39,319 nucleotides of DNA, taken from Deltaproteobacteria bacterium. GTDB lineage: Bacteria > Desulfobacterota > GWC2-55-46. Each line of letters starts with the position of its first letter. Position 1 is the stretch's first letter. Where the stretch lies: contig JACRNO010000040.1 in assembly GCA_016234855.1 (NCBI GenBank), positions 1 through 39,319 of the forward strand, given 5' to 3'. The position numbers were made by a program, and so were the translations under genes. The notes under the pieces were generated by a model. It saw only the letters and a list, made by a program, of their open reading frames with translations. It had not been told where the DNA came from and made no database searches. Shown piece by piece: positions 9,400 to 16,291 of this stretch.

Positions 9400-9471
9400 T
9401 GTAGCTCAGGGCTTTAGCCCTGACTAAACGGCGTTGGACGCGTAGTATCAGGCCTGAAGGCCTGAGCTACA
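9400..9471. repeat. Intact composite REP-like palindrome pair
   Basis: The palindromes TCAGGGC-TTTA-GCCCTGA (9406-9423) and TCAGGCC-TGAA-GGCCTGA (9448-9465) are enclosed by outer arms TGTAGCTCAGG (9400-9410) and CCTGAGCTACA (9461-9471). This is the uninterrupted version of the element at 511-635. The rest of the gap to 9590 holds a further ATTCCCGC/GCGGGAAT inverted repeat and no gene. Confidence 0.75.
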
Positions 9472-9594
9472 GATATATGTTATTCCCGCATGTTTCCGGC
9501 GGGAATCCAGTCTTTTGGGCTCAATGGATTCCCGACTAAGACCTCGGCAATGACAAATAAAGTCTAATAGATTGGTAATGAAAAGGGAGTGTGA

Positions 9595-10104
9595 AGGACG
9601 AAAGACCGGGTATTTATCTCGATAGGCTCCAATCTGGGGGACAGGGCCGCCAACTGCCGCAAGGCCGTAGGCCTGCTTGGCCGCGACACCGGCCGGGTCA
9701 GCGTCGTGGCGATAAGCGGCTTCTATGAGACCGAGCCTTGGGGGCTGGATGCCCAGTCCGCGTTCCTGAACCTTGTGGTCGAGGTCGCAACCGTGCTTTC
9801 TCCGGCTGAGCTGCTTAGCCGTCTCAAAGAGACAGAAGAGATGCTCGGCAGGGTCGAGGCCGAACGCTGGGGCCCGAGGCTCATAGACCTGGATATCGTC
9901 TATTACGGCGCAAGGGTGATAATGGAGCAAGGGCTTACGATACCGCATCCCCACTGCCATGAGAGGGGCTTTGTGCTTGCGCCGCTGGCCGAGATAGCCC
10001 CTGATTTCGTAGACCCTCTCCGCAAGGCGACGGTCACCGAACTCCTTGCTTTGCTTGGCAAAGATGGTATTATCAGAAGGCTTGACGCTGAGGTGCCGTT
10101 GTGA
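9595..10104 (+). CDS. folK: 2-amino-4-hydroxy-6-hydroxymethyldihydropteridine pyrophosphokinase, start abnormal
   Basis: HPPK transfers pyrophosphate from ATP to the pterin in folate synthesis. The reading frame carries the full signature: VFISIGSNLGDR at the N-terminus, FYETEPWG, the ATP/metal loop RWGPRLIDLDIVYYG, and PHPHCHERGFVLAPLAEIAPDF. It is about 168 residues, normal for the family. The problem is the start: in this frame an upstream TGA lies at 9592-9594 and no ATG, GTG or TTG occurs before the GSNLGDR motif. A GTG at 9591 (GTG AAG GAC GAA AGA) would be a natural start but is one base out of frame, so either one base is inserted near 9605 or a rare start such as ACG at 9598 is used. 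A GTG at 9706 is too late to give a working enzyme. The end overlaps the next gene by four bases. Confidence 0.85.
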   Translation, partial: RTKDRVFISIGSNLGDRAANCRKAVGLLGRDTGRVSVVAISGFYETEPWGLDAQSAFLNLVVEVATVLSPAELLSRLKETEEMLGRVEAERWGPRLIDLDIVYYGARVIMEQGLTIPHPHCHERGFVLAPLAEIAPDFVDPLRKATVTELLALLGKDGIIRRLDAEVPL

Positions 10105-10385
10105 GGGCGCTCCTTGTTATAGTCGTCATCTATATCATATGGCGCATCCTGAAGAGGGCTGTCTTCTTCAAATTCGTCCGTATCCGGCCGCCGTACCGGC
10201 GGGGACATGCCGGGTCCCGGGCGCGCACTGCGTCCGAGGGTGAAAGACTGGTGCTGGATGCGGTCTGCGGAAGTTACGTCCCGTTGAGTCTGGCCATACG
10301 CGTTGACAGGGACGGAACGACTGAGTACTTCTGCAGCCCCGAGTGCAGGGACAAGATGGTAGCTCAGGGCTTTAGCCCTGATTAG
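10101..10385 (+). CDS. Small membrane-anchored protein with YHS-like metal-binding tail
   Basis: The 94-residue product has one hydrophobic N-terminal segment (MRALLVIVVIYIIWRILKR), a basic linker, and a C-terminal motif LDAVCGSYVPLSLAIRVDRDG followed by YFCSPECRDK. The CG...FC..EC cysteine pattern resembles YHS/TRASH-type metal-binding domains, often found in short conserved proteins of deltaproteobacteria. The GTG start overlaps the folK stop (GTGA), so the two are translationally coupled. The last nine residues and the stop codon (MVAQGFSPD, TAG) are encoded by a REP palindrome, so the original end may have been replaced. Function unknown. Confidence 0.7.
   Translation: MRALLVIVVIYIIWRILKRAVFFKFVRIRPPYRRGHAGSRARTASEGERLVLDAVCGSYVPLSLAIRVDRDGTTEYFCSPECRDKMVAQGFSPD
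10360..10384. repeat. REP palindrome overlapping a gene end
   Basis: TCAGGGC-TTTA-GCCCTGA at 10364-10381, preceded by TAGC as in the other copies, lies inside the 3' end of the preceding gene and provides its last codons. The gap 10386-10509 shows nothing else. Confidence 0.75.
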
Positions 10386-10509
10386 CGCTTCGGAATGCAG
10401 GGATAGGACGCATGAAGGACGGGCGCAGCCGTCATAACAATTCATTACGCGCAATATCCGCTCATCGCGGAATTCAAAAATAATCTTACATATTCAAAGG
10501 AGGGTCTCT

Positions 10510-11310
10510 ATGGGTTGGGGAATGAAGAACCGCTTGTCGAGGATAATAAAGCCGGATACCGGCAGGACGGTGATGCTCGCCGTAGACCACGGGTACTTCC
10601 TCGGGCCGACGACCGGTCTGCAGGAGCCGGGCAAGACCATCGCCCCGCTGCTGCCTTACGCGGACACCCTCATGCTCACGCGCGGCGTGCTGCGCGCATG
10701 CGTCCCCCCTACCATAGACACTCCTGTAGTCTTGCGCGTTTCAGGCGGCACGTCCATACTCGGCAACCTCGCTGACGAGGGCACGACCGTGTCCATGCGC
10801 GACGCCCTTCGCATGAACGTGGCCGGCGTGGCCCTGTCCATATTCGTAGGCTCCGAGCTTGAGAGAAAGACCCTCCTTGCCCTCGCGGACCTTGTGAACG
10901 AGGCCGAGGAGTTCGGCGTGCCGGTATTGGCCGTCACCGCGGTGGGCAAGGAGATGGTAAGGGACGCGAGATACCTCGGGCTTGCGTGCAGGATAGCCGC
11001 GGAGCTTGGCGCGCATTACGTTAAGACCTACTACTGCGAGGACTTTGAGAAGGTCGTCAGGAACTGCCCGGTGCCCGTGGTCATAGCCGGAGGGAAGAAG
11101 CTCCCGGAGCACGAGGCGCTGCACCTTGCGGCCAACGCCGTAAAGAACGGGGCGGTCGGCGTGGACATGGGGCGGAACATTTTCCAGTCCGACCACCCGG
11201 TGGCCATGATACGCACCGTGCGCGAGATAGTCCACAAAGACCTTCCGGCGAAGAAGGCGATAGAGATGTACGAGACGCTGGCAAAGGAGAAAGAGACCGT
11301 ATTCGCCTGA
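10510..11310 (+). CDS. DhnA/LsrF-type class I aldolase
   Basis: The 266-residue product matches the DhnA/FbaB/LsrF branch of (beta/alpha)8 class I aldolases: MLAVDHGYFLGP near the N-terminus, a likely Schiff-base lysine K172 in HYVKTYYCEDF, VPVVIAGGKKLPEHEAL as phosphate-binding strand and GAVGVDMGRNIFQSDHP at the end of the barrel. Relatives include LsrF thiolase, archaeal-type fructose-bisphosphate aldolase and 2-amino-3,7-dideoxy-heptulosonate synthase; sequence alone does not decide among these. The ATG has a strong GGAGGG site. No partner genes for autoinducer-2 breakdown are nearby, which argues weakly against an LsrF role. Confidence 0.85.
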   Translation: MGWGMKNRLSRIIKPDTGRTVMLAVDHGYFLGPTTGLQEPGKTIAPLLPYADTLMLTRGVLRACVPPTIDTPVVLRVSGGTSILGNLADEGTTVSMRDALRMNVAGVALSIFVGSELERKTLLALADLVNEAEEFGVPVLAVTAVGKEMVRDARYLGLACRIAAELGAHYVKTYYCEDFEKVVRNCPVPVVIAGGKKLPEHEALHLAANAVKNGAVGVDMGRNIFQSDHPVAMIRTVREIVHKDLPAKKAIEMYETLAKEKETVFA

Positions 11311-11314
11311 TATA

Positions 11315-11474
11315 TTCACGCGCGATAACGCCCCATCTGTGTCGTCAGGACTGCGGGCTTGAGTCCTCACATAACAAAATAGTATGCTCCGGCTCAATCC
11401 CTTGTCCTTCCTAACATCTGGGGACGTTCTCCCGCGTGATGAGAGTTCACGCGCGATAACGCCCCATCTGCGTC
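11315..11474. repeat. Pair of 29-bp direct repeats
   Basis: 11315-11343 and 11446-11474 match at 28 of 29 bases, beginning TTCACGCGCGATAACGCC. The spacing is 131 bp. The rest of the 330-bp gap to 11640 holds REP-like hairpins and no gene. Confidence 0.75.
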
Positions 11475-11483
11475 ATTTATGTG

Positions 11484-11622
11484 CTGTCAGGAGTTTCCTC
11501 CTGACAGCGTGGAAAAGACAGTCAGACCTAAAGGTCTGAGCTATGCAATGTCCGTGCCTCTTGTAGCGCAGGGCTTTAGCCCTGCCGTTCATGCGCAGTC
11601 AGGAGGGAACTACTGACTGCAC
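11484..11622. repeat. REP-like hairpins before the dehydrogenase gene
   Basis: Four palindromes in a row: CTGTCAGGAG-TTTC-CTCCTGACAG, TCAGACC-TAAA-GGTCTGA (11522-11539), GCAGGGC-TTTA-GCCCTGC (11568-11585) and GCAGTCAG...CTGACTGC. They belong to the same families as the elements at 2970-3074 and 9400-9471. Confidence 0.7.
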
Positions 11623-11640
11623 AACAATAACGGGTAACCT

Positions 11641-12663
11641 ATGAAAGCAGCCGTCTATTATAATAATAAAGATATCCGCATCGAAGACGTTCCCATGCCT
11701 AAGATAGGCGGCGGAGAGCTTCTCGTAAAGATTGAGGCATCCGGCGTCTGCGGCAGCGACGTGATGGAGTGGTACAGGATAAAGAAGGCCCCTATAATCC
11801 TCGGCCACGAGATAGCCGGAACGGTCGTGGAGGCGGGCGCCGGGGTAAGGCGTTTTAAGGTTGGCGACAGGGTGACGGTCGCGCACCACGTGCCGTGCAA
11901 CACCTGCAGGCACTGTCTCAAGGGCAATCATTCCGTCTGCGACATGCTGCGCTCTACCAACTTCGACCCGGGCGGTTTTACCGAGTTCGTGCGCGTGCCA
12001 GCTGTAAACGTCGAGCGCGGGGTATTTCTCCTGCCGGATAACGTCAGTTTCGAGGACGGCAGTTTCTCCGAGCCTCTCGGTTGCGTGGTGCGGGCCATGC
12101 GCGCCTGCCGCATGGAGCCGGGTAAGTCCATGCTCGTCATAGGCAGCGGCATGTCAGGGCTCCTCTTTATCAAACTCGGCCGCGCCCTTGGCGCGGGCCT
12201 TATCGCGGCCACTGACGTAAGTCCGTATCGCAAGCAGGCCGCTATTGCGGCCGGAGCCGACTTTGTATTCGACGCCAAGGACGACGTGCCAGCGCTCGTT
12301 CGCAAGGGCCTCGGGGGTGGGGCGGATATCGTCGTCCTTTCCGCATCCCGCGACAGCGCCATCGAGCAGGGGCTGAAAAGCGTGGAGCGGGCCGGGACCG
12401 TTATCTTCTTCGCGCCGAAGCAGCCCGGCGAGACGTACCCGCTGCCGCTCTTCGACCTGTGGCGCGACAACGTCACCATCGTCAATTCCTATGCCTCGCC
12501 CCCGTATGATACAATGGTCGCAATTGACCTTATAGCGTCCGGCAGGGTCGTCGTATCCGATCTTGTCACGCACAGGCTGCCGCTTGCCCAGGCAGGCACG
12601 GGTTTCAGGCTCGCGGCCGAGGCCGGAGAGTCAATGAAGGTCATCATCGAGCCGGGCCGTTGA
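11641..12663 (+). CDS. Zinc-dependent alcohol dehydrogenase (threonine/sorbitol dehydrogenase-like)
   Basis: Medium-chain dehydrogenase/reductase of 340 residues. Catalytic-zinc ligands are C37 in GVCGSD and H56/E57 in GHEIAG. The structural zinc site is complete, with C86, C89, C92 and C100 in the PCNTCRHCLKGNHSVC segment. The Rossmann region is MLVIGSGMSGLLFIKLGRALGA followed by AATDVSPYRKQAA, consistent with NAD binding. FSEPLGCVVRAM matches the polyol/threonine dehydrogenase branch. The substrate cannot be assigned. The ATG lies behind a block of hairpin repeats with no clear ribosome site. Confidence 0.88.
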   Translation: MKAAVYYNNKDIRIEDVPMPKIGGGELLVKIEASGVCGSDVMEWYRIKKAPIILGHEIAGTVVEAGAGVRRFKVGDRVTVAHHVPCNTCRHCLKGNHSVCDMLRSTNFDPGGFTEFVRVPAVNVERGVFLLPDNVSFEDGSFSEPLGCVVRAMRACRMEPGKSMLVIGSGMSGLLFIKLGRALGAGLIAATDVSPYRKQAAIAAGADFVFDAKDDVPALVRKGLGGGADIVVLSASRDSAIEQGLKSVERAGTVIFFAPKQPGETYPLPLFDLWRDNVTIVNSYASPPYDTMVAIDLIASGRVVVSDLVTHRLPLAQAGTGFRLAAEAGESMKVIIEPGR

Positions 12664-12685
12664 CGTATCCGGCGGCGCAGGCGCT

Positions 12686-12779
12686 CCCCCCTTTGAAAAA
12701 GGCGCTAAAGACACAACGTTAGCGCACAAGGCGCCAAATACACAACGTTAGCGCACAAGCGGGGGGGGCTGGGGGGATT
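12686..12779. repeat. Polypurine hairpin repeat split by 29-bp units
   Basis: CCCCCCTTTGAAAAA (12686-12700) and the run GCGGGGGGGG (12759 on) are the two halves of the common CCCCCTTTGAAAAAGGGGG hairpin, seen intact at 39046-39070. Two tandem 29-bp units sit exactly between the A run and the G run. The G-rich tail ending GGGGGGATTT also supplies the ribosome site of nadK. Confidence 0.75.
12701..12758 (+). repeat. 29-bp hairpin unit array, locus B (two units)
   Basis: Units 12701-12729 and 12730-12758 differ at two positions. Each can fold as GCGCTAA (or GCGCCAA) - 10-nt loop - TTAGCGC and ends ACAA. Confidence 0.85.
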
Positions 12780-12782
12780 TGA

Positions 12783-13643
12783 TTGAAACGTATCGGCCTC
12801 ATTGTAAAGAACGGCAGCCCGGAGGCGGTCGAGACAGCGGCATCGGTGGCGGCCTGGATTACCGGCCGCGGCGGCGAGGTCTATGCCTGTCAGGGCCTTG
12901 GATTGGAGTGTAAGGATATCGTAAAGGTTGTCTCCGGCGAGCTTTCCGATAATATAGACGTATTGCTCGTGCTCGGCGGCGACGGCACCATGCTTTCGGC
13001 CGCCAGACTCCTTGACGGCGCTCGCATACCCATACTCGGGGTCAACCTCGGCGGCCTCGGTTTCCTGACCGCCATACGCACGGCGGAGATGACCCCGCTC
13101 CTTGAGCGGGTGATGAAGGATGAATTCGTAACCGAGGAGCGGATGGCCCTCGACGTTACCGTCCGGCGGCCCGGCGGCGAGATTCTAAGGCACAGGGTGC
13201 TTAACGACGCGGTAATAAAAGGCGTGAGCGCCCGGCTCATCCGGCTTGAGACGCGCATCAATAAAGAGTATATAACCACGTACAGGGCCGACGGGCTGAT
13301 CGTGGCGACCCCTACGGGCTCCACGGCGTATTCCCTTTCGGCCGCGGGCCCCATACTATACCCCACGATACATTCCATCATCGTCGCGCCCATCTGTCCG
13401 TTCAATCTTACCAACCGTCCCGTGGTCATCCCCGACTGGATGACGGTTGAAGTCGTTGTGCCCCAGGGGCAAAGCGGCGTACAGCTCATACTCGACGGTC
13501 AGGTTGATACAGTTCTCATGCCCGGGGACACCGTTGAGGTCAACAGGTCCGTTGCCGGCGTATGGCTCGTCAAGTACGAGGGCAAGGGCTATTTTGAGAT
13601 ACTGCGCGAGCGTCTTATGTGGGAACCGAAGCAGGAAAGGTGA
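12783..13643 (+). CDS. nadK: NAD kinase
   Basis: ATP-dependent phosphorylation of NAD to NADP. The 286-residue product has the GGDGT catalytic/phosphate motif at residues 65-69, the NLGGLGFLT strand-turn, and the substrate loop TPTGSTAYSLSAAGPI with PICPFNLTNRPVV beyond it. The start is TTG, read as MKRIGLIVKNG, which fits the family N-terminus; its only ribosome site is the G run at the end of the preceding repeat. recN follows 110 bp downstream, a common pairing. Confidence 0.95.
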   Translation: MKRIGLIVKNGSPEAVETAASVAAWITGRGGEVYACQGLGLECKDIVKVVSGELSDNIDVLLVLGGDGTMLSAARLLDGARIPILGVNLGGLGFLTAIRTAEMTPLLERVMKDEFVTEERMALDVTVRRPGGEILRHRVLNDAVIKGVSARLIRLETRINKEYITTYRADGLIVATPTGSTAYSLSAAGPILYPTIHSIIVAPICPFNLTNRPVVIPDWMTVEVVVPQGQSGVQLILDGQVDTVLMPGDTVEVNRSVAGVWLVKYEGKGYFEILRERLMWEPKQER

Positions 13644-13754
13644 TAGTCCGGTATAATGGATAGATTATCGGTTGCAGGTGATATCTTTGTCAGCCGCCGG
13701 CACGGCGGCCCTGCATCCTGCCCATGACGGATAACCGGCGCAAGGAGTCCATGT

Positions 13755-15479
13755 ATGTTAATCGAACTGAGGATAAAAGACTTCGCCATCATCGACGCGC
13801 TGGCCATCTCGTTCGGCCCGGGGCTTAACGTCTTCACAGGCGAGACCGGGGCCGGTAAATCCATCATTATAGACGCCCTTGCGCTTATCCTCGGCGACCG
13901 CGCGTCCAACGAGACGATAAGGTCCAACGCGGAAGAGGCCGTGGTCGAGGCCCTCTTCGACGTGACCGGCGATAAGGCCATCGGGGCCGTGGTCAGGGAG
14001 GCAGGCATACCGGAGTCCGACAGCCTCGTGGTCAGGCGCGTCATTCAAAAGGCCGGCAGGAACAAGATATACATAAATGGCAGCCTGGCCACGCTCGTGA
14101 CCCTTATCGAGGTGGTAAGGCGGCTCGTCGACATCTACGGCCAGAGCGAGCACCAGTCGCTCACAAGGCCGGAAGAGCACATAGAGGTGCTCGATTCGTT
14201 CGCCGGTCTCGCAAAACAGCGCGCCGAGATGGCCGCGCTTTACAGGCGTTACAGCGCCGTCAAAAAGGAGCTTGACGGGCTCTTGCAGAACCCGAAGTCG
14301 AACGAGGAGCGCAGGTCGCTCCTGCAGTTCCAAGCCAGGGAAATAGCCGAGGCGGCGCTGCGCCCCGGGCAGGACGCGGAGCTCAAAAAAGAGTACGAGA
14401 CGCTCAAGAACGCGGAGCGTATAAGGTCCTCGCTTTCCGATTCTGACAGGGCGCTTTATTCGGACGCCGGTTCCATCGTGGAGCGTCTGGGCGCGGTGGT
14501 AAAGTCGCTCAAGGAGGCGTCCCTGCTTGACGAGAAGATAGTCCAGACCGTCGAGACCGTCGAGACGAGCCTGGCGCAGCTCGAGGACGCGGGTTCTTTC
14601 CTGCGCGATTACTCGCAGGGCATAGAGGCCGACCCCGAGGCCCTCGACCACGTCGGCGGCAGGCTCGACCATATCATAAAATTAAAGAAGAAGTACGGCG
14701 CAACGACCATCGAAGATGTGCTGGCAAAGGAGAAGGTCATCGAGCAGGAGCTTGCCGGCCTGAGCGGCGTCGAGGAGAGGATAAAGGAGTTGGAGAAGGA
14801 GGCCGCCGCGTCCAGGGACAAGGCCATGGTCGTATCCAACGCCCTTACGGATGCGCGTAACCTTGCGGCGGTCGATCTCAAGGCGAAGATGGAGGCCGAA
14901 CTGGCTACCCTCGGCATGAAGGGCACGGTATTCGAGGCGCGCGTGGAGACGGATAAGGCCCCGGACGGCGTCCACCGCTTTGGCGAGAAGGGTTCGGACA
15001 GGGTCAGCTTCTTTATTTCGCCGAACCCGGGCGAGGCGGTAAAGCCGCTCTCGCGCATCGCATCCGGCGGCGAGCTCTCGCGCATCATGCTCGCGATGAA
15101 GAGCGCGACCTTCGCCGCGAGGGTGCCTACGCTCGTCTTTGACGAGATAGACACGGGCGTGAGCGGGGCGATGGCCCAGGTGGTGGGGTTGAAGCTCAAG
15201 GAGGCGGCCGGCCGCAATCAGGTATTGTGTATCACGCACCTGCCCCAGATAGCCGCCTTTGCAGACAGGCACTTTGCCGTAAGAAAGCAGCAGACCAAAG
15301 ACGCCAGGACCGTCACCACGGTCAGGGAACTCAAGGACAAGGACTCCATTGAGCAGATATCCGTGATGCTCGGGGGCATGTCGGTAACCGACGTCACGCG
15401 GGAGCATGCAAAGGAACTTGTCGAGGCCGCTCACGTCATGCTGCAAAAGAACGCCGGGGTGAAAAAGACCGGTAAATAA
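13755..15479 (+). CDS. recN: DNA repair protein RecN
   Basis: SMC-like ATPase acting at DNA double-strand breaks. The 574-residue product has Walker A GETGAGKS at 29-36, two long coiled-coil stretches (roughly 150-350), the ABC signature SGGELS at 437-442 and a Walker B VFDEIDTGVSG. The C-terminal segment QVLCITHLPQIAAFADRHF is the conserved RecN H-loop region. The ATG at 13755 follows AAGGAG at 13743-13748 by six bases. Length is standard. In many bacteria recN is under SOS control; no clear LexA site was seen. Confidence 0.97.
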   Translation: MLIELRIKDFAIIDALAISFGPGLNVFTGETGAGKSIIIDALALILGDRASNETIRSNAEEAVVEALFDVTGDKAIGAVVREAGIPESDSLVVRRVIQKAGRNKIYINGSLATLVTLIEVVRRLVDIYGQSEHQSLTRPEEHIEVLDSFAGLAKQRAEMAALYRRYSAVKKELDGLLQNPKSNEERRSLLQFQAREIAEAALRPGQDAELKKEYETLKNAERIRSSLSDSDRALYSDAGSIVERLGAVVKSLKEASLLDEKIVQTVETVETSLAQLEDAGSFLRDYSQGIEADPEALDHVGGRLDHIIKLKKKYGATTIEDVLAKEKVIEQELAGLSGVEERIKELEKEAAASRDKAMVVSNALTDARNLAAVDLKAKMEAELATLGMKGTVFEARVETDKAPDGVHRFGEKGSDRVSFFISPNPGEAVKPLSRIASGGELSRIMLAMKSATFAARVPTLVFDEIDTGVSGAMAQVVGLKLKEAAGRNQVLCITHLPQIAAFADRHFAVRKQQTKDARTVTTVRELKDKDSIEQISVMLGGMSVTDVTREHAKELVEAAHVMLQKNAGVKKTGK

Positions 15480-15504
15480 TGGGTATCATGTTTGGAACTC
15501 TTAT

Positions 15505-15734
15505 AAGGAACCTCTGATTAATTAAATCGAATTGTCATCTCGAGCGCAGCGGGAAATCTTGTCTTTAGGTAATTCAATAAGAACAAGATTGCACGTCGCT
15601 TGTGCGCTAACGTTGTGTTTTTGGCGCCTTGTGCGCTAACGTTGTGTCTTTAGCGCCTTGTGCGCTAACGTTGTGTCTTTAGCGCCAAAAGCGCTCCTCG
15701 CAATGACAACCACTGAATTAATCAGAGCTTCCAT
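15505..15734. mobile_element. MITE-like element, copy 1, carrying three 29-bp units
   Basis: Terminal inverted repeats GGAACCTCTGATTAATT (left) and AATTAATCAGAGCTTCC (right) match at 16 of 17 positions. Inside is a second inverted repeat, TGTCATCTCGAGCG...AATCTTG and CAAGATT...CAATGACA. Copies 2 and 3 (32759-32906, 33541-33685) are about 145-148 bp; this one is longer because 87 bp of 29-bp units are inserted. No ORF, so any mobilisation would need a transposase supplied in trans. Confidence 0.75.
15600..15686 (-). repeat. 29-bp hairpin unit array, locus C (three units)
   Basis: Units 15600-15628, 15629-15657 and 15658-15686 are exactly 29 bp each and in tandem without spacers. They are inverted relative to loci A, B and D. 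They interrupt the sequence GTCGC|AAAAGCGCTCC that is continuous in copy 2 of the MITE-like element near 32840-32865. Confidence 0.9.
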
Positions 15735-15751
15735 AAGATTCGGGGGCTGAT

Positions 15752-16291
15752 TTGGTAAGAAAGGCTGTTGGGGCGGACGTTGCCGCCTTGACAACACTCA
15801 TCGGGCGGTATGCGGCAAAGGGCATAATGCTGCCCAGGACGAACGCCGAGATATTCGAGAGGCTGCGCGACTTCTTCGTCTATACGGAAGACGACGTTAT
15901 CCGCGGCGCATGCGCCCTGAACCTTTGCGAGGACAACCTGGCCGAGATAAGGTCCCTTGCCGTGGCAAGGGGGCACACCGGCAAAGGCATCGGCAGAAAA
16001 CTGGTCGAGGCCTGTCTGGATGAAGCCCGCGCCATGGGAATAAAGAAGGTCTTTGCCCTTACGTATCAGACCGGGTTTTTCAAGAGGCTCGGTTTCAAGG
16101 CGGTGAATAAAGACGTCCTGCCGCAGAAGATCTGGCAAGACTGCATAAAGTGCGCGAAGTTTCCGAGTTGCGACGAGAACGCGGTGACGTTGGAGCTTGT
16201 CAACCTTGAGCCCGGGCTTGACTCCGGAGAGAAGAAGCCCCCGAAGGTAAAACGTGAAAAAAGACGCGCCGGAAAAAAACTCAGGCGATAG
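15752..16291 (+). CDS. argA: GNAT acetyltransferase, probable short-form N-acetylglutamate synthase
   Basis: A stand-alone GNAT domain of 179 residues. The acetyl-CoA loop is RSLAVARGHTGKGIGRKLVEACL, preceded by DNLAEI and followed by KKVFALTYQTGFFKRLGF. The early segment KGIMLPRTNAEIFERLRDFFVY and the late QKIWQDCIKCAKFPSCDENAV are what I associate with the short, kinase-less N-acetylglutamate synthases that provide the first step of arginine synthesis; the CIKC...FPSC cysteines may bind a metal. The arg genes in the same window support this. The TTG start has GGGGG behind it. A lysine/arginine-rich tail (last 28 residues) is unusual and overlaps the next gene by 38 bp. Confidence 0.75.
   Translation: MVRKAVGADVAALTTLIGRYAAKGIMLPRTNAEIFERLRDFFVYTEDDVIRGACALNLCEDNLAEIRSLAVARGHTGKGIGRKLVEACLDEARAMGIKKVFALTYQTGFFKRLGFKAVNKDVLPQKIWQDCIKCAKFPSCDENAVTLELVNLEPGLDSGEKKPPKVKREKRRAGKKLRR

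Noticed and set aside
9400-9425. tRNA gene suggested by GTAGCTCAG
   Set aside because: The motif recurs in every REP copy; there is no acceptor stem, anticodon arm or T arm around it.
15600-15686. CRISPR array (unit length near that of CRISPR repeats)
   Set aside because: Units are directly adjacent without spacers, there are at most three per site and no cas genes are in the window.
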